Program-made: the position numbers and the translations under genes
The notes under the pieces: generated by a model
What the model saw: only the letters and a program-made list of their open reading frames with translations
Databases searched by the model: none
What the model was told of the DNA's origin: nothing
DNA from: Dulcicalothrix desertica PCC 7102
GTDB taxonomy: Bacteria; Cyanobacteriota; Cyanobacteriia; Cyanobacteriales; Nostocaceae
Assembly (NCBI RefSeq): GCF_003991905.1
Contig: NZ_RSCL01000004.1
Span: 335,934 to 399,933 of the forward strand
Direction: 5' to 3'
Length of the DNA stretch: 64,000 nucleotides
Shown: piece by piece, positions 1 to 8,966 of the stretch
Numbering within the stretch: position 1 is the stretch's first letter
Layout: the number at the start of each line of letters is the position of its first letter

Positions 1-1368
1 CTCATTGCCGCATCATTATTTATTCTGGGTTTAAAAAAACTAGGCTCACCCGCAACCGCGCGGCAAGGTAACTTTGTCGCAGCAGTCGGTATGCTATTAG
101 CTATCGTAGCTACCATGCTCGATAGCCATGTGCTGAACTACGAAATGATTTTAATTGGTTTAGCTATTGGCTCAGTAATTGGGGTAATAGGCGCCTACAA
201 AGTGCAAATGACCGAAATGCCTCAAATGGTCGGTTTGCTCAACGGTTTAGGTGGTGCAGCATCTGGTCTAGTTGCCATTGCTGAATTTTGGCGTTTGAGA
301 CAATACAACGAACTTGTGTCTGTTGACGCGAATATCTCAATGCTGCTTGATGTATTAATTGGTGGCGTTACCTTTACAGGCAGTACGCTGGCTTTTGCCA
401 AACTTCAAGGTTTAGTAACTGGCAAGCCAATAAAATTTCCGTTCCAAAAAGCATTTAACGCTTTGTTGCTGGTGACATTTATTGCAGGTGGCGCCTATCT
501 CCTCATTGCGCCTCATAACCTCCCAGTATTTGCAGCAGTCACAATTGTTTCTTTAATACTCGGTGTCATGTTCGTTATCCCCATTGGTGGTGGTGACATG
601 CCCGTAGTAATTTCACTATTAAACTCATTTTCAGGTTTAGCTGCTGCCGCTGCTGGTTTCGTGGTGATGAACAATATGCTGATTATTGCAGGCGCCTTAG
701 TAGGAGCATCAGGTATTATCCTTACCGAAATAATGTGTAAAGCAATGAACCGTTCGCTCATCAGCGTTCTGTTTGATGCTTTTGGTTCCGAAGCAGGCGC
801 CGTTGCAAGTGCGGGTAGTGGAGATACAGGCGACAAATCAGTTCGCAGCATCGACCCCGAAGAAGGTGCGATGATGTTAGGATACGCGCGCTCAGTAGTA
901 ATTGTCCCAGGTTACGGGATGGCAGTAGCACAAGCACAACACGGTGTTCGTGAACTCGCTGACCAACTCGAACGTATGGGAGTAGATGTTAAATATGCCA
1001 TTCACCCAGTAGCAGGTAGAATGCCAGGACACATGAACGTGTTACTAGCTGAAGCAAACGTACCATACGAACAGCTACACGACATGGAAGATATTAACCC
1101 ACAGTTTGACCAAACTGATGTAGCACTGATTATTGGCGCCAATGATGTAGTAAACCCAGCCGCACGTACCGATGAGTCAAGCCCTATTTACGGAATGCCC
1201 ATCTTAGAAGTAGATAGAGCCAAGCATACCATCGTAATTAAACGTGGTATGAGCGCAGGTTTTGCAGGCGTAGAAAACGAATTATTCTACAAAGATAAAA
1301 CCACAATGCTCTTTGGTAGCGCCAAAGACATGGTAGGCAAGTTAGTTTCTGAAGTCAAACAACTCTAA
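1..1368 (+). CDS. pntB: NAD(P) transhydrogenase subunit beta (5' end outside window)
   Basis: This subunit spans the membrane and binds NADP(H); with PntA it couples hydride transfer between NADH and NADP+ to proton movement. The frame is open from base 1, so the true start lies upstream and the first in-window ATG at 91 is internal. The first two thirds are hydrophobic helices with many small residues. The C-terminal third is soluble and carries the NADP-binding segment GYGMAVAQAQH followed by ALIIGANDVVNPAA, both typical of domain III. The gene ends with EVKQL. pntA genes would be expected upstream. A strong hairpin follows the stop codon. The gene carries five GGCGCC sites, like the rest of the chromosome. 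Identification is secure. Confidence 0.96.
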   Translation, partial: LIAASLFILGLKKLGSPATARQGNFVAAVGMLLAIVATMLDSHVLNYEMILIGLAIGSVIGVIGAYKVQMTEMPQMVGLLNGLGGAASGLVAIAEFWRLRQYNELVSVDANISMLLDVLIGGVTFTGSTLAFAKLQGLVTGKPIKFPFQKAFNALLLVTFIAGGAYLLIAPHNLPVFAAVTIVSLILGVMFVIPIGGGDMPVVISLLNSFSGLAAAAAGFVVMNNMLIIAGALVGASGIILTEIMCKAMNRSLISVLFDAFGSEAGAVASAGSGDTGDKSVRSIDPEEGAMMLGYARSVVIVPGYGMAVAQAQHGVRELADQLERMGVDVKYAIHPVAGRMPGHMNVLLAEANVPYEQLHDMEDINPQFDQTDVALIIGANDVVNPAARTDESSPIYGMPILEVDRAKHTIVIKRGMSAGFAGVENELFYKDKTTMLFGSAKDMVGKLVSEVKQL

Positions 1369-1929
1369 CTTACACATCCAAAAATCATACAACTCTCGTG
1401 GAACAGGCATCCCTGCCTGTTCCTTTTTGTCTTGTAGGTTGGGTGGAGGAACGGAACCCAACGTTTAGTGGTTAATTTCACAATTTTTACAAGTATTTTT
1501 TTTACCACAGAAACACAGAGACACAGAGGGGAAAATAGAGGAATGAACCACAAAGAAACAAAGAACACAAAGGAAGAGGCAGGAAGAAAGAACTGTCGAA
1601 AACTTATGATATAGACTACTAGAGTGCCAGTCCAGTAATATATTGACAAAGGCTTTGATTTGTGTACATGGGTAAAACGTTTGTTTTTGGATTAAATCAT
1701 TTAGCTTTTATATGGGAAAATAGGTGCCTCAATGTTCGATTATCACCAGGTCATAATCAGGTTGTTATGTCAACTACTTCTACTGGAGTGGCGCCCTAGC
1801 AGTCTGTTTCATCAGTTTTGACTTCTGTGCTAGTAAAATATTTTTACTATTTTTAGTTTATGTGTGGAAAAATTTTTATATATAAATTGAAGCGTGATTT
1901 AATTTTAAATTGAACAAGTTAATAATACG
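1369..1929. other. Intergenic region between pntB and the NACHT gene
   Basis: Beyond the hairpin at 1400, this stretch holds a second GTTGGGT/ACCCAAC-type inverted repeat near 1437-1462 and a run of ACACAGAG-like imperfect repeats around 1505-1580, which are common cyanobacterial intergenic debris. One GGCGCC lies at 1781. The last 130 bases are very AT-rich. No convincing gene was seen. Confidence 0.5.
1400..1428 (+). terminator. Hairpin terminator after pntB, also a dispersed repeat
   Basis: Perfect 10-bp arms (ggaacaggca / tgcctgttcc) enclose a TCCC loop and are followed by TTTTTG, 31 bases after the stop codon. The same stem with G:C in place of the A:T pair occurs near 14582, 21211 and 35449, so this is one member of a dispersed hairpin family used here as a terminator. 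Confidence 0.75.
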
Positions 1930-4737
1930 CTAAAGCTTATTCCAAGGTAAAAACAAATCCTGTTGTATTTGCCTTTTCATGGCAACAGTAATATTTTGGT
2001 TATCCTCAGCATTTTTAAGACATTTGACTAAAAATTTATGAGCATAATAATATTGTTTCAATTTATTTTCTTGTTTCTCATCGCTAAACAACCAGTAATA
2101 GCCTATTTTCCGATATTTGATTGCAATATTTCTTAGGTTTTCTAGAAATTCTCCAGAATATTCTATTTCTTGTGATTTTAATAAATTAGGTACTTCATTT
2201 TCAAGCTCAATCAGTGCTTGATTCAGTTGTGAATCACAATCACGGCAATTAGGCAAAGAAACATTTTTAATTGGAATGCCTAAACTGGTAAATATAATTT
2301 TTTCAACAAGCATTAAATCAATTCCTAAATCAAATTCCTTTGCAGTAAAAAGGTTATTGATAGCTGTATTTCCTTTTTGTAAATCTTGTTCAAAATTTTT
2401 ATCAATATCACATGCTAAAGATAAGTTTATATTACGTACTGAGGATGCATCGAAAATCATTTCTAAAGCAAGAGATAAATAAAATGCACGAATAGTAGCT
2501 GGTTGATATTTTGTTTCAAATTTATTTAAATCTGATTTATTTACTACCCATAGTATTACATCTTCTAATTCACTACTCTCATCATTTTTCATAAACTCAT
2601 CTATTTGCTTTTTTAAAAATTGTAGTTGTTCAAAATTCCAATCCATGTCAGCGACAAGAGAAAAAACTTCACGCCATCTTTCATCACCAAAATTTTCAAT
2701 ATACTTAATAATTGTAGAATCAGAGTTATTAATTAATGTCTTAACTTTTCTTGCTGTAAAATATTCTTGAAAAGTTAAATGAGAGAAAGAATAAATTTCT
2801 TGTGCCCTCTCTACTAATAATCCATGTTGTATCTCTATTGACTCTAAAACTAAACGACTATCTTGTAATAAAGTAGCTAAATTATTTTCATTGTAATCAT
2901 ATAAAGAGGAAAAATAATCAACTATATCTTGTTTAATTTCATCTTTTTTGAAGAAATAACGACTAATTTCAAATTTTTTGGCTGCTATATAAGTTAAAAG
3001 CTCTATTTTATTTTCTAATGATAGTTTCCCGTACACATTAGTTCTTTTTACTCCTTTTGCCTCATCCCACTTTATAAGTAAAGCTTCTATACCTCTCTTA
3101 TACAACGTAGAAATATTTGAAGGAAATTCTAACTTAGTTTGAAAAGCTAAACATGTCAACGTTAGAAGTATTGGTGTTACGGCTATATCAAGTAATTGAC
3201 TATTTTCTGGTAACTGTAACTGCTCAATAAATTTTTGTGATTTAATTATTCCGTTTTGAATATTTTTATCAATTGCAGTAAACCAATTTCTAGCAAAAAT
3301 ATTTATTTGTTCTTTACTGAAATCAGCTATTTCGATATCTCTAAAATTAGAAAATTTATATTTATGTGCAGCGATTCTACAACTAATAATATATTTATTT
3401 TTAAAATATTGTTTATAAAACCTGTCTATGCATTTAATAACTTCATCATTATTATTTTTTGATACCTCATCTAAACCATCAAGTAAAAGCATTACTCTTC
3501 CATGCTCCAGAAGATTACATAAAATTATTTCTTCTTTGATACCGCATGAATCTAAGTCTCTTATAATATATTTGAATAAATCAAAAGTTCCTATTGTTTT
3601 TGAAAAATCAGCAAAAGCTTTAAGATTAATAAAAATAGGAACCCTATCCATTTGTATTTGTTGCTCATTACACTGAAGAGCTATACGTTTTAAAAACGTA
3701 CTTTTACCTGAACCTGGTTTACCTAAAACCATCAAATTATCATATGTTTCCACAGCAAAAAAACCATCAACTCTAGGTTGGTTGACTTGACCCAGACGAA
3801 AACGGTCAAATTCATGAGTTTCCTGGTCATAGATTGGAGGAATTTCAGATAAGTCTAACCATTGATAACTAGCAGGCTGATTTAATATATTGACATCTAC
3901 ATACAGATCATCCATTTCAATTGGTTTAGAACAATATAATATATGAAGCTTTCCGCATAAATCTACGATTTTATTAGCATATTGTGAACGTACTTGTGGT
4001 ACTAATAAAATCAGTGTTTTAAGAAAATTTAAATCTACAACTTGTTCCCATGTTAGATTTAAGATTGAGCATATTTTAATAAATACTTCTTTTTTAACTG
4101 GTGCCACTCTGTAAAAATTCTCTACATCATTTTCGCTTATGCCTAGATGTTTTGCGAATAATCTTTGCTTATCTTTATCAGACAAGCTAGGCACAATTTT
4201 ATTCATTTTTTGTTTATCAATCCAGTTTAAATTTCCTTGCTTTTCTTTTGTTTGTAATCTCAAAAGCTCTTCTTGACGATTATTGATTTCATTTAATACA
4301 GGATAACTCTTGTCAATACATTCTTTAATTTGATTTACTGTTGAGGTATCAATTTGTAATAGCCTTGCAGTTTTAAATAAAGTAGTTAAGTCAATATGTA
4401 AATTATCAAGTTTGAAATTAAATGTATTACTTTTGTTAAGACAGTTTAACTCCTCTAATGATTTTGTATCACCAATCGATACATCTAATAGTTCAGGCTT
4501 AAATTTAGCAAATAAAGCATACAAGTCTCGGCGTTTTGAACGACGTTCATCTACAAAATCATTTTCAAAGCCAAATATTTTGCAAATTTCTTCAATGTGC
4601 TTCCTAACTGTACTTTGTGTAATTTGTAAATATTTTGCAATTTCCGAGTCTGTCTTGTTTTCTAAAAATTTTAGCAATACTTCTTTACGTCTTTTGGTTA
4701 GCTGGCTAAATACTACCTCAAAGCGTTTTTTATCCAT
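1930..4737 (-). CDS. HTH-NACHT NTPase (STAND/NLR-like protein)
   Basis: A 935-residue signal-transducing NTPase. The N-terminus has a LuxR-like helix-turn-helix (LTKRRKEVLLKFLENKTDSE, then IAKYLQITQSTVRKHIEE). Near residue 195-240 there is a second helical segment (GISENDVENFYRV) of the kind seen ahead of NACHT domains in cyanobacteria. The NACHT core shows Walker A GKPGSGKST near residue 335, Walker B LLLDGLDE near 417, an SCR sensor, and the winged-helix signature FSHLTFQEYFTARK. The C-terminal 250 residues are helical and unrecognised. I chose the ATG at 4737 over the upstream one at 4770 because the HTH begins there. Known relatives include anti-phage bNACHT proteins and regulatory STAND proteins. 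The gene is AT-rich and has no GGCGCC. Next to restriction-modification genes a defence role is plausible but inferred. Confidence 0.85.
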   Translation of the reverse strand: MDKKRFEVVFSQLTKRRKEVLLKFLENKTDSEIAKYLQITQSTVRKHIEEICKIFGFENDFVDERRSKRRDLYALFAKFKPELLDVSIGDTKSLEELNCLNKSNTFNFKLDNLHIDLTTLFKTARLLQIDTSTVNQIKECIDKSYPVLNEINNRQEELLRLQTKEKQGNLNWIDKQKMNKIVPSLSDKDKQRLFAKHLGISENDVENFYRVAPVKKEVFIKICSILNLTWEQVVDLNFLKTLILLVPQVRSQYANKIVDLCGKLHILYCSKPIEMDDLYVDVNILNQPASYQWLDLSEIPPIYDQETHEFDRFRLGQVNQPRVDGFFAVETYDNLMVLGKPGSGKSTFLKRIALQCNEQQIQMDRVPIFINLKAFADFSKTIGTFDLFKYIIRDLDSCGIKEEIILCNLLEHGRVMLLLDGLDEVSKNNNDEVIKCIDRFYKQYFKNKYIISCRIAAHKYKFSNFRDIEIADFSKEQINIFARNWFTAIDKNIQNGIIKSQKFIEQLQLPENSQLLDIAVTPILLTLTCLAFQTKLEFPSNISTLYKRGIEALLIKWDEAKGVKRTNVYGKLSLENKIELLTYIAAKKFEISRYFFKKDEIKQDIVDYFSSLYDYNENNLATLLQDSRLVLESIEIQHGLLVERAQEIYSFSHLTFQEYFTARKVKTLINNSDSTIIKYIENFGDERWREVFSLVADMDWNFEQLQFLKKQIDEFMKNDESSELEDVILWVVNKSDLNKFETKYQPATIRAFYLSLALEMIFDASSVRNINLSLACDIDKNFEQDLQKGNTAINNLFTAKEFDLGIDLMLVEKIIFTSLGIPIKNVSLPNCRDCDSQLNQALIELENEVPNLLKSQEIEYSGEFLENLRNIAIKYRKIGYYWLFSDEKQENKLKQYYYAHKFLVKCLKNAEDNQNITVAMKRQIQQDLFLPWNKL

Positions 4738-4868
4738 ATTTATTCTCACATTACAATCTACAGTACACATTTGTGTACCAGGTATATTTACAAAGACTCA
4801 CAAAACAAGCAGTGCTTGTGTATTAGAGTAGCGCAAAAGTATATGTAGCAGTTCATCAAACAAGCGAC
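4738..4868. promoter_or_regulatory. Divergent promoter region between the NACHT and nuclease genes
   Basis: The NACHT gene (minus) and the nuclease gene (plus) diverge from this 131-base gap, so both promoters must lie here or inside a neighbour. A palindrome-like ACAAGCAGTGCTTGTG sits near 4804-4820 and could be an operator, perhaps for the HTH of the NACHT protein itself. No clear -35/-10 pair was assigned. Confidence 0.3.
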
Positions 4869-5546
4869 ATGAATACTACATGCATGAATGGGTTACGCTA
4901 TTATGTTGGAGAGAATCGTATTCTTCTTCCTACTGTCTCCTCTGTATTAAAAGCAACACAGCCACGTAGCTCAATTAATGCCTTATCCTCTTGGCGCCAT
5001 AAAATTGGAGAAGCAAATGCGAATTCAATCACTCTTAGAAGCCGTAATAGAGGGAATACTTTACATTTACTTGTTAAACAACACTTGCAAGGTGTATCGG
5101 TAAAACCGAACAACAGCTTTATTGAGCCATTCTGGTACAGCATTCAACCAGTTTTGAACAAGATTAGTGATGTTAAACTAATTGAAGCTGTTGTACCTAA
5201 TTATAAGGAAGTTTACGCTGGAAAAGTAGATTCAGTTGCTTGTTATCAAAATATCCCACATGTAATTGAATGGACTACATCGGAAGAAGTTAAAGTTAAA
5301 GAAGAGAAACTATATGATAAGCCTTTACAGCTTGTTGCTTACGCTGGTGCAATTAACCGATGTTGGAATGATAGTCTGTTTGGCAGCAAAATCAATCATG
5401 CTTTAATAGTTGTAGCTTTGCCTGGAAAAGAAGCAGAGGTTTTTGAATTTGACCGCGCTAAACTAATTAAGTATTGGAAAAAATGGAATCAGCGACTCCA
5501 ATCTTTCTACCATAGTAATGCAGCTAAGAGGCCAATTCTTGCCTAG
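4869..5546 (+). CDS. MGME1-like PD-(D/E)XK single-strand exonuclease
   Basis: A 225-residue protein of the RecB/MGME1-like nuclease fold, a type common in phages and cyanobacteria. Visible motifs in order are RGNTLHLLV (the helix with a conserved G..H near residue 60), YAGKVDSVAC (the metal-binding Asp near residue 117), VIEWTTSEEVKVK (the D/E-x-K-like strand) and KPLQLVAYAGAIN (the QxxxY helix). This is the canonical order for the family. It would degrade or trim single-stranded DNA ends. It diverges from the NACHT gene and lies upstream of the methyltransferases in the same direction. Whether it belongs to the restriction-modification unit is unknown. An internal ATG at 4884 is an alternative start. 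It carries one GGCGCC. Confidence 0.72.
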   Translation: MNTTCMNGLRYYVGENRILLPTVSSVLKATQPRSSINALSSWRHKIGEANANSITLRSRNRGNTLHLLVKQHLQGVSVKPNNSFIEPFWYSIQPVLNKISDVKLIEAVVPNYKEVYAGKVDSVACYQNIPHVIEWTTSEEVKVKEEKLYDKPLQLVAYAGAINRCWNDSLFGSKINHALIVVALPGKEAEVFEFDRAKLIKYWKKWNQRLQSFYHSNAAKRPILA

Positions 5547-5846
5547 TAGTAGGTCGGCAATGCTAGCCCTGCCCAGGTGAGCATAACTACTAAGCATTTA
5601 TAAGGGTTTTAGCCTTGCACTGATTAAAATTTGAAAGCAAAAAAGAAAATTTGCGCTCAATTTTATATTTCAGGGTCGGGGGTACAACGCAAAAATAAGG
5701 TTTCTAGCTAGTACACGAGTGGTACACCTTGACAGGGCTAGCAATGCCCACCCTACGAAAGGCGCCAAGCTGACAAAATTAATGACATAAACTACTGGCG
5801 CGTTAAACCTAATTTGTTTGGTTGAGTCAACAGATAAATATAAAAC
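5547..5846. repeat. Intergenic region with GGGCTAGCAATGCCCACCC-type repeats
   Basis: Two inverted relatives of one short repeat occur here: GGCAATGCTAGCCCTGCCC near 5553 and GGGCTAGCAATGCCCACCC near 5735. They are nearly complementary and could fold across the region. One GGCGCC is at 5761. No gene was seen. Confidence 0.45.
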
Positions 5847-6911
5847 ATGAAACTAAACCAAGAGCAACCCCAAAACTTAAGCAAGCCAGAATTATCCACA
5901 CACAGTTTTTCGATTGGTTCTGCCCAGCTTGAAATGGGCGATGCTTTGAGTAGATATCCTCATTGGCAGGCGCCTACTGCTATTATTTCTGACGGCGCCT
6001 ATGGTTTAGGACTTTTCCCTGGCGACCCGCCAACTCATGAAAAGCTTGTAGAATGGTACGAGCCTCATATTGCTGCTTGGACTAAATATTCTTTGCCCGA
6101 AACAACCCTGTGGTTTTGGTGTAATGAGATAGGTTGGGCAACGGTTCACCCTGTGTTGGAAAAGTATGGATGGAAGTATCGCGCGTTTCACGTTTGGGAT
6201 AAAGGTATAGGGCAAATAGCTGGAAATGTTAATAGTAAGACTATAAGGCGTTTTCCTGTCGTAACTGAAGTATGTGTTCAGTATGAGCTTAATGTAACTC
6301 TTAATACTAGTGATGGGTTAAAACTTCCTATTCAATCTTGGTTAAGGCATGAGTGGTTAAGAAGTGGTCTTCCTTTAAGTAAAGCAAATGAAGCTAGTGG
6401 TGTTAGAAATGCAGCTACACGGAAGTACTTAACTCAGTGTCATCTTTGGTACTTTCCACCTCCAGAAATGATGGAGCGATTATCAAGTTATGCAATGCTA
6501 TACGGAAAACCTACAGAATATCCTTATTTTTCTTTAGATGGTATAACTCCTCTAAATGCAGAACAGTGGTCGCGTATGCGGACTAAGTGGAATCATATTC
6601 ATGGTGTTACAAATGTATGGCAGGAACCTTCTAATAGAGGAAAAGAGCGTATAAAAAGTGAAATTTTAAAATGTGAACACTCAAATCAAAAACCTTTAAA
6701 GTTACTTGAGTATTTAATATTGAGTTCTACAGATGTAAATGACGTGGTTTGGGAACCTTTCGGTGGGCTTTGCTCTGTATCAATAGCTGCGCTGAGAGCA
6801 AATCGTCGCTGTTATAGCGCCGAAATAAATCCTAACTACTATAAGATTGCTAAGAAGCGACTTGAGCAAGAAAAAATTATGGAGTTAAGTTTGTTTTCTG
6901 ATTTCAAATAG
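5847..6911 (+). CDS. Beta-class N6-adenine/N4-cytosine DNA methyltransferase
   Basis: A 354-residue amino-methyltransferase. The catalytic motif IV is ISDGAYGLG near residue 50, a DPPY variant reading D-G-A-Y. The AdoMet-binding motif I comes late, as VVWEPFGGLCSVSIAAL near residue 310, followed by CYSAEINPNYYKIAKKRL. The order IV-target region-I defines the beta class. It would methylate an adenine N6 or cytosine N4 in a site-specific manner; the target cannot be read from sequence. It lies 39 bases upstream of the C5 methyltransferase in the same direction, so the two could be co-transcribed. Residues 75-110 are duplicated, in broken form, at 10906-11013. Confidence 0.82.
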   Translation: MKLNQEQPQNLSKPELSTHSFSIGSAQLEMGDALSRYPHWQAPTAIISDGAYGLGLFPGDPPTHEKLVEWYEPHIAAWTKYSLPETTLWFWCNEIGWATVHPVLEKYGWKYRAFHVWDKGIGQIAGNVNSKTIRRFPVVTEVCVQYELNVTLNTSDGLKLPIQSWLRHEWLRSGLPLSKANEASGVRNAATRKYLTQCHLWYFPPPEMMERLSSYAMLYGKPTEYPYFSLDGITPLNAEQWSRMRTKWNHIHGVTNVWQEPSNRGKERIKSEILKCEHSNQKPLKLLEYLILSSTDVNDVVWEPFGGLCSVSIAALRANRRCYSAEINPNYYKIAKKRLEQEKIMELSLFSDFK

Positions 6912-6950
6912 TGCCTCGATGTATCATAAATATGTTTTGCAACATGCGAA

Positions 6951-8162
6951 GTGTCAAAGAACGTGAAATCAGTAGAGTTATTTACAGGCGCCGGAGGGTT
7001 GGCTCTTGGCTGTGCATTAGCAGGGTTTCATCACTTAGCACTTGTGGAACGCGATAAACACAGTTGCCATACCATCCGTGAAAATCAACGTAATGGTGTT
7101 GCCCTTGTTAATGATTGGCGCCTTTATCAGATGGATGTAGCGGATTTTGATTTCTCTACCGTTGATGAAGAAATAGATTTACTTGCCGGTGGACCACCCT
7201 GCCAACCTTTTTCGATTGGTGGTAGGCATGGCGCCTATCTTGATGATAGAGATATGTTTCCCCAGTTTTTCCGAGCAGTGCTATCAAAACGCCCGTTAGC
7301 TTTTCTGATTGAAAATGTACGTGGATTGCTGCGTAAAAATTTTATCAATTATTTTGAGTATATTACCTTACAGCTTGCCCATCCGGAACTACAGCCTAAA
7401 CCATCAGAGCCTTGGGTTGAGCATTTGGCACGGTTAGAACGCCATCATAATAGCGGCGCCAAAGAAGACCTTGCTTATCGCGTAACATGGCGCCTGTTAA
7501 ATGCGGCTGATTATGGTGTACCTCAAAAACGGGAACGGGTTTTTATAGTCGGGTTCCGCTCTGACTTAAAAGCTAACTGGTCTTTCCCAGAACCAACGCA
7601 TACAGAAGAAGCGCTTGTTTGGGACAAGTGGGTAACTGGTAACTATTGGGAACGCCACGGAATTGATAGTAAGTCGCGACCCCAAATACCTGCAAAACTA
7701 CGCGCGCGCTTGGAGCGTAATGGTGCTAACTTACTGGGTAGTATGACCTCTCCCTGGTGTACCGTTCGTGATGCAATTGCTGACCTGCCACCAGCGGAGA
7801 ATATTGATATAGCTAGAAAGATACCCAACCATATTTATATTCCAGGGGCAAGAAGTTATCCAGGACACACGGGTAGCCCAATGGAATCGCCAGCCAAAAC
7901 TCTGAAAGCTGGAGTGCATGGTGTTCCTGGTGGGGAGAATATGCTTGCTCTAGCATCTGGGGAAGTGCGTTACTTTACTGTACGGGAGGCTGCACGATTA
8001 CAAACTTTCCCTGACGAATATTATTTTCCTGGCAATTGGGGTGAGTCGATGCGCCAAATTGGTAATGCTGTTCCTGTTAATCTTGCTTATATTATTGCTT
8101 CTAGCATCGGCACCCATTTACAAGAATTGGCTCTTGGCAGGAAAATCGTAGGTGCTGTCTAG
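6951..8162 (+). CDS. C5 cytosine-specific DNA methyltransferase
   Basis: A full set of Dcm-family motifs is present in 403 residues: I, ELFTGAGGLALG near residue 10; IV, GGPPCQPFS with catalytic Cys84; VI, FLIENVRGLL; VIII, VPQKRERVFIVG; IX, TVREAARLQTFPDEY; X, QIGNAVPVNLA. The target-recognition region between VIII and IX decides specificity and was not recognised. The start is GTG at 6951. The gene ends 12 bases before the GIY-YIG endonuclease gene, the layout expected for a cognate restriction-modification pair. Known Eco29kI-family pairs act on CCGCGG, so that is the first guess. It has five GGCGCC sites, as in resident genes. Confidence 0.95.
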   Translation: MSKNVKSVELFTGAGGLALGCALAGFHHLALVERDKHSCHTIRENQRNGVALVNDWRLYQMDVADFDFSTVDEEIDLLAGGPPCQPFSIGGRHGAYLDDRDMFPQFFRAVLSKRPLAFLIENVRGLLRKNFINYFEYITLQLAHPELQPKPSEPWVEHLARLERHHNSGAKEDLAYRVTWRLLNAADYGVPQKRERVFIVGFRSDLKANWSFPEPTHTEEALVWDKWVTGNYWERHGIDSKSRPQIPAKLRARLERNGANLLGSMTSPWCTVRDAIADLPPAENIDIARKIPNHIYIPGARSYPGHTGSPMESPAKTLKAGVHGVPGGENMLALASGEVRYFTVREAARLQTFPDEYYFPGNWGESMRQIGNAVPVNLAYIIASSIGTHLQELALGRKIVGAV

Positions 8163-8174
8163 CTATATTTACCC

Positions 8175-8810
8175 ATGCCTTTAGAGGTTTTTCAGGCGCC
8201 TGCCACTTTACGCGACCAGTTAATTGAATTTCAAACTAGACAGCAGTGTTACCCACTCACAGAACTCGAACAGTTGAAAGAGGAGTTGTCGGGTTACGTT
8301 GGCGTTTATTTGCTGTACTACCGAGGAGAATTCCCTTTGTATTCAGGTATCCGGGTTGCCAATCAAGATAATTGTTGTATGCCTATTTACATCGGGAAAG
8401 CAGAAAACCCAGGAAAGCGTACTGGTAAGGGAAATGTTACGGGAGGATTGATTGGTCGTTTAAGGGAGCATCGAACCTCAATCCGCCAAGCAACAAATCT
8501 TGATGTTGCGGATTTTGATTTTATGGTAGTAGTGATGGCGGTTGATTTGGTTGCTTGGGGCGAAGCTGTATTGATACGACATTTCCAACCTGTATGGTGT
8601 AGTATCATTTCTGGCTTTGGTATCCATGCTCCAGGTAAGGGAAGGGGAGCGCAGATGCGTTCAATGTGGGATGAAATACATCCCGGACGGTCGTTTGCGG
8701 AAAATTTATCGTCCAATCCGGTTACAGTTGATAGTTTACAACCCCAAGTGACTCAACACGTAAGGAATTTAGCTGCGCGGCTGGGGTGTCCTTACAATAG
8801 TGCGGATTAA
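8175..8810 (+). CDS. Eco29kI-like GIY-YIG type II restriction endonuclease
   Basis: A 211-residue protein matching the length (about 214) and layout of R.Eco29kI. It has GVYLLYY with Tyr45/48/49, PIYIGKA with Tyr72, Arg95 and His99 in the RLREH segment, and Glu130 in WGEAVLIRHF, followed by GFGIHAPGKGR and HPGRSF. Family members I know cut CCGCGG. The conserved W-N after the catalytic Glu reads W-C here (Trp141-Cys142), so the usual active-site Asn seems to be replaced; activity is therefore uncertain. It follows the C5 methyltransferase by 12 bases. I saw no CCGCGG in the window by eye, but only about four would be expected by chance. Confidence 0.85.
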   Translation: MPLEVFQAPATLRDQLIEFQTRQQCYPLTELEQLKEELSGYVGVYLLYYRGEFPLYSGIRVANQDNCCMPIYIGKAENPGKRTGKGNVTGGLIGRLREHRTSIRQATNLDVADFDFMVVVMAVDLVAWGEAVLIRHFQPVWCSIISGFGIHAPGKGRGAQMRSMWDEIHPGRSFAENLSSNPVTVDSLQPQVTQHVRNLAARLGCPYNSAD

Positions 8811-8966
8811 TTATGAAATAGCAACTCTAAAACCTATATCTATGTGAATATGGAGAAAATAACAATGATTTCATTTGACTCTTGTATTTATAGCAGCATA
8901 GTTTGTTCGATAAGCGATGAGTTTGTCTTGAGCTTTTTGATAAATAAAAGTATCCTTTGGAATCAT

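Noticed and set aside
1365-1649. 94-codon minus-strand frame after pntB
   Set aside because: It covers the terminator hairpin and ACACAGAG repeat debris, and its residues (MSIYYWTGTLVVYIISFRQF) look like translated repeat DNA.
6951-8162. Claim that this C5 methyltransferase modifies GGCGCC
   Set aside because: Its partner endonuclease family is known for CCGCGG, and the target region was not recognised; kept only as a testable possibility.
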